The notes under the pieces were generated by a model, which searched no databases, was not told where the DNA came from, and saw only the letters and a program-made list of their open reading frames with translations. Position numbers and translations under genes: made by a program. This document shows positions 8,833 through 16,921 of a stretch of 43,030 bases of DNA, piece by piece (position 1 is the stretch's first letter; each line of letters opens with the position of its first letter). Location: positions 1 to 43,030 of the forward strand of contig JALCBR010000033.1 of assembly GCA_028066245.1 (NCBI GenBank), written 5' to 3'. Origin of the DNA: Pirellulales bacterium. GTDB taxonomy: Bacteria; Planctomycetota; Planctomycetia; Pirellulales; S012-138.

Positions 8833-10239
8833 ATGCGCGATTACACCCGCGATAGCCTGAGCCACGACCCGATCCACGGCTACATTCCGTTTTCCGCCAA
8901 GCCTGCCTCGGGCGATGACGAAGTCACCGAGCGCCAAATCATTGATCATCCTTGGGTCCAACGGCTGCGACAAATTCACCAGCTGCAGACCGCGTGGTAC
9001 GTCTTCCCCTCGGCGGAGCATCGACGGTTCCAGCATGTGTTGGGGGCCATGCACCTGGCCAGCCGAGCGATTGACCGGTTGTATGAAAGCTTGCGGGAAG
9101 TATGCCCGGACGTTCCCAGCCGCGCATGTGTGGAGAGCCTCACTCGTCTGGCTGCGCTACTGCACGATGTCGGGCACGGCCCTTTTGGTCACTTCTTTGA
9201 CGACCAGTACCTGCGCGACTTTGGCCTAACGCACGAAACGCTCGGCCAGAAGATCATCATTGACGAGCTAGGCGACTTGCTGCGGCGCGTCCGTCGCAAT
9301 CCCACTGGCGAGATGCGCTCTGACGAAGTGATCGACCCAGAACAGATTGCGTTCTTGATCGCTCGGCCCAAGGACAAGGAAAAGGATGGGGAATCTCCGC
9401 GCTGGCTCGTCTTGCTCCGCGCTTTGTTCTGCGGAATCTACACGGTCGACAACATGGACTTCGTACTGCGGGATGCCTACATGTCCGGCTACAGCGCGCA
9501 GTCGTTCGACCTGGATCGACTGTTGCACTACAGCTTCTTTTCTTCCCAAGGGCTAACGATTCACAGCCGAGGGCTGCCGGCTTTGGTGCGATTCATTAGC
9601 GTCCGGGCGGAACTGTTTCGTACCATCTATTTCCATCGCACCGTGCGGGGAATTGACCTCTCGCTCCAGAGTCTCTTTGCCGATAGCAAGCCCTACCTGT
9701 TTCCCGGCAATCCACTGGAACACTTGGAAGCATACCAGGGCTTCACGGATATCTCCCTGCTGGTGGATGTCGCCCGGTGGCCGCAAAGCGAGGACCCGCA
9801 ACAACGCGAACTGGGCGAAGCTTGGCGGAAGTTGCTTGTCAAACGCAAGTTGAAATGGCGCATGGCGTGCGAGCGAACGCTCTTTTTTGATCCACACAAG
9901 AAGGAAACCAGCAGCATCTTCAGTCAGGAGCAGTTCGTGGAACAAAGTCTAAGAGACCTGTTGCCGGCGAACTTGCGGGAAATGCCGCTCCGCGTGGACT
10001 TGGCTCGCCACGTCCACCGACCGTTCACGTTTGGCCCAACAGCCGGGCAGAACTTCTTGTATGAGGTGGCCAGCGACCGCATTCGCCCCCTTGATGACAA
10101 TGAACTGGTGCAACGGATTCCACTGAGCTATCGCATCTGCCGCGTGTACGCGGAAACAGACGATGCCAATCCGCAACTTGCCTCGGCGTTGGACCAATTG
10201 GTCGGAGGACAGGGTGAAGACAGCTTAACGAATATGTAA
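8833..10239 (+). CDS. HD-superfamily phosphohydrolase (COG1078-like)
   Basis: This 468-residue cytoplasmic protein is a probable metal-dependent (d)NTP or nucleotide phosphohydrolase. It shows the family signature HPWVQRLRQIHQL, then metal ligands His68 (FQHVLG), His111-Asp112 (LLHDVGHGPFGH) and a downstream Asp206 (VDNMDFVLRDA). This is the layout of SAMHD1/dGTPase-like HD proteins. The frame extends 40 codons further upstream to 8713, but that part has no family character. ATG 8833 (MRDYTRDSLSHDPIHGYI) is therefore taken as the start, since the phrase DPIHGYI is where homologues normally begin. The C-terminal third is family-specific. The exact substrate cannot be read from sequence. Confidence 0.88.
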   Translation: MRDYTRDSLSHDPIHGYIPFSAKPASGDDEVTERQIIDHPWVQRLRQIHQLQTAWYVFPSAEHRRFQHVLGAMHLASRAIDRLYESLREVCPDVPSRACVESLTRLAALLHDVGHGPFGHFFDDQYLRDFGLTHETLGQKIIIDELGDLLRRVRRNPTGEMRSDEVIDPEQIAFLIARPKDKEKDGESPRWLVLLRALFCGIYTVDNMDFVLRDAYMSGYSAQSFDLDRLLHYSFFSSQGLTIHSRGLPALVRFISVRAELFRTIYFHRTVRGIDLSLQSLFADSKPYLFPGNPLEHLEAYQGFTDISLLVDVARWPQSEDPQQRELGEAWRKLLVKRKLKWRMACERTLFFDPHKKETSSIFSQEQFVEQSLRDLLPANLREMPLRVDLARHVHRPFTFGPTAGQNFLYEVASDRIRPLDDNELVQRIPLSYRICRVYAETDDANPQLASALDQLVGGQGEDSLTNM

Positions 10240-10413
10240 CTTCGCTGACAAAACCTTCATGTTGTAGGGAAACGTCAGGCTGCCTGTGAACTTCCTCACG
10301 CTCGCGCGTATGCTTGGCCAAATCTCCACTGGCCCGTTGCACTTGCTGTGCGTAACATGGCTGAGTCACACGATTTGCCCAAGATCTAATTCACACTCGG
10401 AGCCAAGACGATC

Positions 10414-10995
10414 ATGCAACGGAATCCTGACATAAGGCCAAGGCCGACAGTGGCCATCGCCGCATTGACTTTGTTGCTGACGACCGCGTCCTGCGGTTCG
10501 GCACAGGAGCACAAACCCGGCATTAAAGTCGGCGATGTAGCGCCGGCAATCGAATTGAAAGACCAAAACGGCAAGGTCATCACGCTCAAGGCCTTGATTG
10601 CGGAAAAGCCCACGGCATTGGTCTTCCACCGTTCAGCCAGTTGGTGACCATACTGCCAAAGGCAACTCGTGCAGTTGCAAAAGGATCAGCAGGCGATCAG
10701 TGACGCGGGCATTCAGGTAGTGGCAATCAGCTATGACTCTGTCGAAATATTGCAGAAGTTTGCTGAACAAAAGGAAGTGAAGTTTCCGCTGCTTTCCGAC
10801 AGCGAAAGCACGGTGATCAAGGCCTATGGAATTCTCAACGAAGGTGCTGGCGGCAGGCAATCCGGCATCCCTCACCCGTGTACATTCATTGTCGGCAAAG
10901 ATGGCAAGGTGAAAGCTTACCTGCCTGGCACAGTGAGAGACCGCCATTCCACTGCGGCACTCCTGGAAGCGGCCAAGAAACTCACTGGCAATTGA
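10414..10995 (+). CDS. Thioredoxin-fold AhpC/TSA-like selenoprotein (UGA at codon 78 read as Sec)
   Basis: A single frame of 194 codons is interrupted only by TGA at 10645-10647. Around it the protein reads FHRSASW-U-PYCQRQL. In cysteine homologues of this AhpC/TSA-related family the pattern is W-C-P-Y-C, so the UGA falls exactly on the first active-site Cys and leaves Cys81 to form U-x-x-C. The rest of the fold is intact on both sides: GDVAPAIELKDQNGK at about 40-54, VVAISYDS, FPLLSDSES, then GIPHPCTFIVGKDGKV. The N-terminus is a signal peptide with a weak lipobox (TASC), so export as a periplasmic or lipid-anchored redox protein is likely. A GGAG lies 11 bp before the ATG. A SECIS-like hairpin follows the UGA and a strong terminator follows the gene. 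The alternative is a nonsense mutation or sequencing error. Confidence 0.85.
10648..10680 (+). promoter_or_regulatory. Candidate bacterial SECIS element
   Basis: Directly downstream of the in-frame UGA, bases 10662-10667 (GCAACT) pair perfectly with 10673-10678 (AGTTGC) around the 5-nt loop CGTGC. The loop begins 21 nt after the UGA, and its second base is G. Both match the general rules for bacterial SECIS hairpins bound by SelB: apical loop about 16-37 nt from UGA, with G among the first two loop bases. The hairpin lies inside the coding sequence, as is normal in bacteria. A competing 4-bp hairpin (TGCC/GGCA) overlaps its left side. Confidence 0.65.
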
Positions 10996-11031
10996 ATTAC
11001 ACAAGCCGGAAAATCGTCTAATCGGTCGTTC

Positions 11032-11063
11032 AAGCGCCCCGCTTTCGCGGGGCGCTTTTGTTT
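11032..11063 (+). terminator. Rho-independent terminator of the selenoprotein gene
   Basis: A perfect 11-bp GC-rich stem (11032-11042 with 11047-11057) with a TTTC loop is followed by TTGTTT. It begins 36 bp after the stop codon of the selenoprotein frame. This confirms that transcription continues past the UGA to the distal stop. Confidence 0.92.
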
Positions 11064-11146
11064 CGGCACGTCGCACTCCTCAATGCCCGCGCTGCAACCA
11101 CTACAACTTCGAAGGGATGGTTGTGCGATCTTCCCGGCGCGAGTGA

Positions 11147-12568
11147 CTATCGGGAACTCTGCTCTACAAGACTGGCAAAAGGATTCACCTCGGCAGATTC
11201 GCCCATGCTGACGGTGAGCGAGATGACACCATTGATTATCGTACCGGCAGTCGTTTGGGGGGTTTGCTCCGGCGTTTTTTGCCCAGCCTGGAGTGTCAGG
11301 ATGTTTGCCGCCGGGGCTGCCGTGGGCGCTTGTGCTCCCTTGCTTTCGGCGGTCTCACTTGCTTCAAAGATGCAAATCCAACGGCGGTCCTTGGCCAAGG
11401 CGTGGTTTCGCAGCACGAGCGCAAATTCAGGCGAGATGCGTTCTCGTGTGCCGAGGATTAGCTCGCCGATCTTGCGGGCGGTTGGTTCCAACCGGGCAGA
11501 GACCAGTTGCAATGCCTGCTGCGATTCGGGCGTTGACCAGTTGCGTTTAAAGGTCGCTCTTAGGCTGTCACGCTCAATCACAACCTCGCGAATGATGCTG
11601 CCGAAGATCCGTTGGAGTTCCGGGTCATCGAGCATCAATGAGAGGTTTTTGCGCAACGCCTGACGAACTTTGGCGTTTTTACCGACATCACGAAGGACAT
11701 TCTTGGTGACGTGGACGAGGTCGTCCGTGTGTGTTTCCAGAATGGGGACGATTTCGCTGTCGACAAACCGCCGCCACTCCTTTTGCGTGTAATTTCGTGT
11801 TGGCAGCAAGGGCGTCTTGTCGTAGACCATTCGCCAGCCGAATCGCCAAAGTGAAACGCGTTCCCAGACTTCCTGACCGATCTGATTGGCCATTGGTTCT
11901 CCGCGGGCGCGAACGATGGGCCAAACCTCTTCCCGCACCAGCGGGATGACGTCTTGAGCGATGATCTCCTGTTGGTACCGGGCGCCAACGGCTCGCAATT
12001 CTTCGCGGTGCTTAGCGAACGCGAACGCGAGTTCGGTCTCCAACGTACGCATGGTCTCTTTGAGCGTGGCGTGTACGATGGGCCAAAGCTCCTGGGCAAC
12101 CTCTTGGTTATGTTCCCGATACGCAGCAACGATGAGTTGTGAAATTTCTTGCCTTTTCTCGTCCGGAAGCATCGTTCTCAACGTGCCGATCAATGACTGA
12201 TCGGCCGAGTAGTATTCAGCGCGGGCAATCGTACCCATCGCAGGCGCGCGCGGATAGAACATGGCATCCGCCGTCTTGACCCAACCACGTCGGCTAGGCT
12301 GCTGGTTCTGAGTCAGGCTCGTGACTTCGCCGATACGGGTGACTTCACCGGATGCGTTGATGTAGAAAATCGGATCGCCGACACCCAGGTCAACCTGTTG
12401 CGGCAGGTTGAGCCGGACCTGTTGGTAGTCGCCGGTGTAATAAGTCCAAATTTCTGAAGCCACACGCTGCGGCTTGGCACTCGCCTGCTCTTTGTTCCAG
12501 GCAGTGAGCAGGCCGAGTACGAGAAGCAGCCAAATGGCGACGCCGGAAAAAATTCTTAGTCCGCGCAT
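11147..12568 (-). CDS. Membrane-anchored helical protein of unknown function
   Basis: This 473-residue protein starts at the ATG at 12568, which has AAGAGAAA just upstream; an upstream frame extension to 12604 is unlikely. One hydrophobic segment at about 5-24 anchors it or serves as a signal peptide. Residues about 35-95 form a small beta-rich domain with LGVGDPIFYINASGEVTRIGEV, which faintly resembles the MCE/MlaD barrel repeat; this is a guess. From about 110 to 400 it is mostly long charged helices, with repeated WPIV segments (ELWPIVHAT, EVWPIVRAR). The C-terminal tail is Ala/Thr/Gln-rich. Gene neighbours give no clue to function. Confidence 0.75.
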   Translation of the reverse strand: MRGLRIFSGVAIWLLLVLGLLTAWNKEQASAKPQRVASEIWTYYTGDYQQVRLNLPQQVDLGVGDPIFYINASGEVTRIGEVTSLTQNQQPSRRGWVKTADAMFYPRAPAMGTIARAEYYSADQSLIGTLRTMLPDEKRQEISQLIVAAYREHNQEVAQELWPIVHATLKETMRTLETELAFAFAKHREELRAVGARYQQEIIAQDVIPLVREEVWPIVRARGEPMANQIGQEVWERVSLWRFGWRMVYDKTPLLPTRNYTQKEWRRFVDSEIVPILETHTDDLVHVTKNVLRDVGKNAKVRQALRKNLSLMLDDPELQRIFGSIIREVVIERDSLRATFKRNWSTPESQQALQLVSARLEPTARKIGELILGTRERISPEFALVLRNHALAKDRRWICIFEASETAESKGAQAPTAAPAANILTLQAGQKTPEQTPQTTAGTIINGVISLTVSMGESAEVNPFASLVEQSSR

Positions 12569-12604
12569 TAGCGTTTCTCTTGAGGGTGTTCGATGGGCGT
12601 ACAA

Positions 12605-13184
12605 TCGAGATTCAGTTGGCGGCTGACACTCGTTCTCACTTTGTGTTCATTCGTAGTTCAGGCATGCAGGTGGCGAAGTATTTCAAGACTTGAGGAACAA
12701 AATGCTCGAAGGAGCGTCAAGTGTCCGCATAGAGGGATTTTGAGCGACCGCAATTGTTCGGCACAACGTCGAGTTGTGATCCACGATACCGTCGCTAGCG
12801 ATGCTGGAATCACCCGTGGCGTATTCGCGGGAATTGTAGAAGAGAAGCGGAACTCAGACCACGAATTGTCATGCCGTGTACTTGGCTTTCTGCGAAAAAC
12901 AGCAAGCCCTTTTTCGGTGGTAAATCGCTTATGTGACAGGGACTTCGGAGGAGAAAATGCTTTGCAGATGAACCTAATGGATAACTTGAGCGTCAAAACA
13001 GCCAATAAGTGAGCATCAATTTTGATCGACTTCGGCAAGAAATCGGAACGTTTCGGCAACCATCGGGGTATACAGCTTAGCGACACTGCCCTACTCCCTC
13101 TGCGGGGATTCTACAAACGCTTGCATCTCAAGCTGTTTGTGGTTGTGAATCTGGGATTTTCCCGAGAATTCCGTTGAGTCACCG
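12605..13184. other. 580-bp stretch without a supported gene
   Basis: Base composition is lower in GC than the neighbouring genes. Long open frames exist on both strands over the same bases (12593-13012 plus, 12658-13086 minus). Neither has family resemblance or convincing codon bias, and the plus frame would run head-on through the start of the anchored protein gene. No tRNA, repeat or strong terminator was seen. Confidence 0.5.
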
Positions 13185-13412
13185 TTAACGAGTCAGTAGA
13201 GTGACGGGTGGGGCATACCCCCCAATCGGGGAAGTCGCTGAAGTGCCAAACCAGCCGTTGAATTTGCCCTGCATTTCACTGGCTGTAACCAAAACACGCA
13301 CGCCATCGCTTCCCTCCTGAAAGAAACCGAACCTGACTTGTCTCGGGTCGCAATAAATCCTGGTCTCAAGCGAAGCGTCCATAGGCTGCTTTGCTTTGAT
13401 CGTCGGATTCAT
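13185..13412 (-). CDS. Possible small protein of unknown function
   Basis: A 75-codon frame starts at ATG 13412 (MNPTIKAKQPMD), with GAGG about 7-8 bp upstream, and ends at TGA at 13185. The product is soluble-looking, with an aromatic-rich middle (RFGFFQEGSDGVRV) and the end GGYAPPVTLLTR. No domain was recognised. It is divergent from the zinc-ribbon gene, and an 8-bp inverted repeat sits immediately upstream of its start. It may be a genuine small gene or the remnant of a longer one. Confidence 0.35.
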   Translation of the reverse strand: MNPTIKAKQPMDASLETRIYCDPRQVRFGFFQEGSDGVRVLVTASEMQGKFNGWFGTSATSPIGGYAPPVTLLTR

Positions 13413-13413
13413 G

Positions 13414-13439
13414 TTGAAGCCTCGAAGTATTGGCTTCAA
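13414..13439. promoter_or_regulatory. Perfect inverted repeat in a divergent intergenic region
   Basis: TTGAAGCC (13414-13421) is mirrored by GGCTTCAA (13432-13439) with a 10-bp spacer. The spacing puts the half-site centres about 18 bp apart, compatible with a dimeric repressor operator. The left arm lies one base from the start codon of the small minus-strand frame. An RNA hairpin is the alternative reading. Confidence 0.4.
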
Positions 13440-13603
13440 CTGAAATGCGACTCTACGCGGACGAGGCTCGCGTGAGACCGGGATCGATGACTGACGCCGC
13501 GTTCAAGCGAGAGCAGCGTCAGCAGCCCGAACGGCTCATCGAGCTTGAGATCCAAAGAAGAGGTTTGGTGATGGATGGGGGATACAAGACCAGGGGAACA
13601 GTC

Positions 13604-14134
13604 ATGAACATCCACGTGACTTGTCCGAATGGCCATAAGCTCAAGGTCAACCGGAAACTCGCCGGCAAGTCCGGTCGATGCCCTTCGTGTAAAATCATCG
13701 TTAAGATCCCAGAGCTCTCTAAGCAAGACACAGAAGAAGAACAGATTATGGACATCTTGGCGTCCCGGGGGTCCATGCCCGTGACGTCAGATCTCAGCGC
13801 CGCAGAATTTCCAGCCATGGGGCAAGGTGAACTGCCTGTCCACCAGGAAGCTCGTCACCAGCAAAGTGAAGAGACGCGTGAGTTTTCTGCTGACGAGTCC
13901 AATTCAGGCGGCAGCGGATCATCCTTGATGCGACGCGCCACCCGGAGATGTTCTGGATGCGGGCACCGCGTGTCTGCCAACTATAACGTCTGCCCTCACT
14001 GCAAACGTTACATGACAGAAACGCCAGAAGCTGGCGACCGCGAATCCGTGAACTGCCCAAGCTGTGGAGTTCCCAGCTTTCCGGGAGCGGATGTCTGCAT
14101 GAACTGCGGCTTGCAATTACTGCTGCGAGATTGA
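13604..14134 (+). CDS. Multi-zinc-ribbon protein
   Basis: This 176-residue cytoplasmic protein has three putative zinc-binding modules. The N-terminal one is typical of planctomycete proteins: C7-P-N-G-H11, then C26-P-S-C29 (GRCPSCK). Two C-terminal zinc ribbons follow a low-complexity linker: CSGCGHRV with CPHCKRY, and CPSCGVPSF with CMNCGLQ. ATG 13604 is chosen over the upstream frame start at 13430 because AGGGGA lies about 8 bp before it and the conserved part begins at once. No enzymatic domain is present, so nucleic-acid or protein binding is the likely role. The partner is unknown. A strong terminator follows. Confidence 0.8.
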   Translation: MNIHVTCPNGHKLKVNRKLAGKSGRCPSCKIIVKIPELSKQDTEEEQIMDILASRGSMPVTSDLSAAEFPAMGQGELPVHQEARHQQSEETREFSADESNSGGSGSSLMRRATRRCSGCGHRVSANYNVCPHCKRYMTETPEAGDRESVNCPSCGVPSFPGADVCMNCGLQLLLRD

Positions 14135-14164
14135 GCGGGAACACGCTCCTTTAAACATGCTCAC

Positions 14165-14203
14165 AAAACTGTCGGCTCTTTTGGGAGACCGACAGTTTTT
14201 TTG
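14165..14203 (+). terminator. Rho-independent terminator after the zinc-ribbon gene
   Basis: The 10-bp stem AAACTGTCGG / CCGACAGTTT closes a 13-nt loop and runs into seven T. It begins about 30 bp past the stop codon. Confidence 0.93.
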
Positions 14204-14624
14204 TGCTTGGAATTGCCTTAGGCAGAGCTTCACTTGAACCCTCAAGCCAACACGGAGCGAATCGTGTTGAAACTTAACGGATGTCCGATATCGAGGAGCT
14301 AATTTGGCGCGAGAGAAAAGAAGCGCCGCTTATTTTTTTGCCGACCGAGAACGTGTTCAAATTGGAATAATGCAAGCATCCTTTGCCCACTGATCTATTT
14401 TCGGGTGATTTTGACGCCGGTTGCTCTGCTGGACGATGGTCTGCTGCTCCGCTTGTCGTGCATCCTATTCAACCGTTACCGGGCAATCGGATGGATACGC
14501 CAAGGGGCCCATCGGGTTGGTTTGTGCAGCTTTCTTGGGCTAAAAACCGAAGCTTGGTAACCTGCCAGGTGCAACTCCAACCCAATTGCAGCATGGTCTG
14601 GCGAAATTCCATTTCCCATAATGT
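14204..14624. other. Intergenic stretch with a second terminator-like hairpin
   Basis: No protein gene is supported here. A 5-bp GC stem (14306-14310 with 14323-14327) precedes a run of seven T (14333-14339), resembling a weak terminator. It lies about 100 bp after the previous terminator with no gene between. An imperfect AACACG/CGTGTT dyad sits at about 14250-14270. A small RNA between the two terminators is possible. The rest, 14340-14620, shows nothing clear. Confidence 0.4.
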
Positions 14625-14636
14625 GGAGGCAGAATT

Positions 14637-15311
14637 GTGGATCAAAAGGAACAGATCGAAGTCGCCATTGACGAGATCACGGGCAAGTCATTTGAACTCG
14701 TCCCTGAAGACAGGGTCGCGACCATCGCCGCAAGCATCAGCGCGGGCTATCTCTTGTGCTTTCTGCTCGTGTTTCTTTGGTTCACAGTGGACCTGTTCAG
14801 TGAGCGCTACACGTTCTTCATATGGCTGAACCCGAACTGGGTGACGCCTCAGATTAGTGTTGGCGGCGAGGCTCACCCGGTCGAGATTTTGATCTACATG
14901 GCCGTTGCGGCTTCAGCATTCACGGGAGGCGCGCTCGGCGGAATTATCAACGAATTCCGCAGCTTGATTGTCTGGCATGCCGAACGTAAAGCGTTCGGGG
15001 CACGGTTCCTATGGAAAGGCATCATCGCGCCATGGATCGGAGGAGTGCTGGGCATTTTCACGTTTGCAGTCCTCAACACCGGCATCGTGGCGATGGGCGC
15101 GGCCATTGATACCTCAGAAGCATCGCCGGGGCGCAGTGCGTTTTTTGCGTTTGCGCTTGGATCGCTAGCTGGCTTTGGTTCGCACAAAGTCACAAAATGG
15201 TTTGACGTGCAAGTCGCGCGATTATTCAACAGCGAACAAGCGAAACAGAATGATGGCGAAAAGTCAGCAACGGAAGAGTCCGCAAAGAACGAGAACAAAG
15301 GGGATACGTAG
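14637..15311 (+). CDS. Polytopic membrane protein of unknown function
   Basis: This 224-residue protein starts at GTG 14637, which has a near-perfect GGAGG at 14625-14629, 7 bp upstream. About four transmembrane segments are visible at roughly 34-55, 83-108, 122-150 and 165-180. The loops contain a conserved-looking Gly-rich run (GGALGGIINEFRS). The C-terminus from about 195 is a charged Lys/Glu/Asn tail in the cytoplasm or periplasm. No family was recognised. It stands alone: the next gene is convergent and separated by a bidirectional hairpin. Confidence 0.8.
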   Translation: MDQKEQIEVAIDEITGKSFELVPEDRVATIAASISAGYLLCFLLVFLWFTVDLFSERYTFFIWLNPNWVTPQISVGGEAHPVEILIYMAVAASAFTGGALGGIINEFRSLIVWHAERKAFGARFLWKGIIAPWIGGVLGIFTFAVLNTGIVAMGAAIDTSEASPGRSAFFAFALGSLAGFGSHKVTKWFDVQVARLFNSEQAKQNDGEKSATEESAKNENKGDT

Positions 15312-15333
15312 TCGGCGAACTTTGGGCGACCAC

Positions 15334-15369
15334 TAAACAAACCCCCGCCGGTCGCGCCGGCAGGGGGTG
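15334..15369 (-). terminator. Bidirectional hairpin terminator between convergent genes
   Basis: ACCCCCGCCGG at 15341-15351 pairs with CCGGC-A-GGGGGT at 15358-15368 around a short loop, with one bulge. On the minus strand the stem is followed by TTTGTTT, so it best serves the Cys-rich protein gene that ends at 15412. It may also halt the plus-strand membrane-protein transcript. Confidence 0.8.
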
Positions 15370-15411
15370 AAGTCAGTTCGTGGTGGTGCGGGGATTCCTT
15401 CGCGGCAGTCC

Positions 15412-16104
15412 TCAAATGCCGTTCTTGTCGGCAGGCAGTGGCAAATCGGTGCCCGGCAGCGGCTGTGGCGGAGTCACGAGCGTGCCATCAATCTGGTGTC
15501 CATCCTGAAAATAGGATTCACCGTACGGTGCGTAGCCTTGGCTATGGCCACAAGTATTGCAGCTGTGGTTGCAGCGGCGACCAAAGTTGAACAATGAGGG
15601 AAGCTTCCAGAAACCGCAACCGCAGTTGGGAGCCGGTTCGCAGCAGCTTTGCTCATAGTGGCAGTCACGCCGTGCACCACAGCTAAAGAGCCGATCCAAC
15701 CAGCCGCGCTTCGCGCAGGGATCGCACGTATCGCAAACTGGCTCACAGCAGCTGCTCTTGCGGAACAGGCTGCCGGAGAACAGGCGAAAGCTCTTTCGTC
15801 CACCACAGCAAGGCGATGGTTCGCAACCGTGGTTGTAGGAATTGCAGCCGCAGCCATAGCTGCCATGAAATTCCGGGGGTCCACTGTGATGCCCATCAAC
15901 GATCGTAGCGCCTTCAGGCAACACCAGTTCGCCAGATCCCGTTGCGGGCGTGGGAGCTGGGGGATCCTGCGGTGCCAGGAAGCCAGCCTGAAGGATCTCC
16001 GGTTGCCATAGCTTGGGCATGCGTTCAAACAGTTGGGCCGAAGCGGAACTTGCGAATAGCGTTAACACGGCAACGCTGGCCAGGGAAAATTTCATGAGTC
16101 TCAT
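15412..16104 (-). CDS. Secreted cysteine-rich protein
   Basis: This 230-residue protein starts at ATG 16104, preceded by GGAG about 7-8 bp upstream. The signal peptide is clear (MRLMKFSLASVAVLTLF, cleaved after ASSASA). A Pro/Gly-rich stretch leads to a central region (about 80-195) with about 19 cysteines, many as CC, CxC or CxxC, mixed with Arg, Gly and aromatics (for example SSCCEPVCDTCDPC). The C-terminus is Pro-rich. Such proteins may be disulfide-linked surface or wall components; this is inference from composition. The open frame continues 450 bp upstream to 16554, but the signal peptide and ribosome site fix the start at 16104. Confidence 0.8.
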   Translation of the reverse strand: MRLMKFSLASVAVLTLFASSASAQLFERMPKLWQPEILQAGFLAPQDPPAPTPATGSGELVLPEGATIVDGHHSGPPEFHGSYGCGCNSYNHGCEPSPCCGGRKSFRLFSGSLFRKSSCCEPVCDTCDPCAKRGWLDRLFSCGARRDCHYEQSCCEPAPNCGCGFWKLPSLFNFGRRCNHSCNTCGHSQGYAPYGESYFQDGHQIDGTLVTPPQPLPGTDLPLPADKNGI

Positions 16105-16543
16105 CCGTCTACTCCAAAAACGTTCCAAGGGGGAATGGGCCTTGGCCATTGGTCCAAGGCAGGTTGGGGAGGAACAGGAACGCAGGCAAAGCGCATCGCC
16201 TGGAATCACCTGATGATGGTTGTTCCAAGCGTCGTAGTGTGCACGCGGAACCTGCTGGATATCCCATCGGCGATCGGGAGGTGGCGCGTCTTGGGTGTCT
16301 TCGCCGGACTTCGCAATGCGACTTTTCATCGCGAACCAGACAGCCCCGGCGACTGTGACCAACGCTCCAATCCGAACCGCGATCGACCAAGAAGGTGCGT
16401 GAGAGCGACAGTTCTCGGGGTCATACCAATGAACTGAATTGACGCGGTCAGGGGAATGGGATTCAATGGATAGAGTGCGCCAGATTGGCAGATGGCCGCT
16501 GGACTGAACGAAGGCAATCGGTACGATCGCCAGGCAGTCTCCC
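16105..16543. other. Divergent intergenic stretch that stays open in the frame of the Cys-rich gene
   Basis: The 439 bp between the divergent Cys-rich and DUF5658-like genes should hold both promoters, though none was convincingly identified. On the minus strand the frame of the Cys-rich gene remains open throughout and encodes a hydrophobic segment (AVRIGALVTVAGAVWFAMK). This could be a small overlooked membrane protein or chance. Confidence 0.4.
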
Positions 16544-16921
16544 ATGGAAGACATTCAACAGGATCCCCCCAACGATGATGCCGAGCCGCAGCTGAGTTCA
16601 TTGCTAACCAGCAAGCGGCTACCTTTCGCGTTGGAAACGTTGTTGCTGATTGTGCTCGCCGCCGCGGATGTCATCTTGACCAACAGCTTGATCAACGGCG
16701 GACGCCACGTCGAAGCCAACCCGATCGCCGCCTGGATACTTGTCACGGCGGGAGCACGAGGGATGGCGATCTACAAGTTTGTTCTGATCGCCATTATTTG
16801 CACGCTCGCCCAGATCATCGCCATCTATCGCGCTCGGGCGGGCCTGTTTGTGATGTGGTTTGGTGTCATCGCGCACGCTCTGGTCGTCATGTACTCCGTC
16901 TTTCAAGTGATCGGCAACTGA
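16544..16921 (+). CDS. DUF5658-like small membrane protein
   Basis: This 125-residue protein has three transmembrane helices at about 28-50, 63-88 and 98-122. The first helix carries AAADVILTNSLINGGRHVEANP. The spacing of Asp, Thr, Gly and EANP is what I recall for the DUF5658 family, small membrane proteins with no known function. The N-terminus is acidic and cytoplasmic (MEDIQQDPPNDD). It stands alone, divergent from the Cys-rich protein gene. Confidence 0.7.
   Translation: MEDIQQDPPNDDAEPQLSSLLTSKRLPFALETLLLIVLAAADVILTNSLINGGRHVEANPIAAWILVTAGARGMAIYKFVLIAIICTLAQIIAIYRARAGLFVMWFGVIAHALVVMYSVFQVIGN

Noticed and set aside
10669-10995. Separate 108-residue gene starting inside the thioredoxin-fold gene
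   Set aside because: It begins in mid-domain, with no signal peptide or ribosome site, and is in the same frame as 10414-10647. The Sec read-through explains both halves.
12593-13012. 139-codon plus-strand frame with a hydrophobic N-terminus
   Set aside because: It overlaps an equally long minus-strand frame, has no family resemblance, and shares its start region with the opposite-strand gene.
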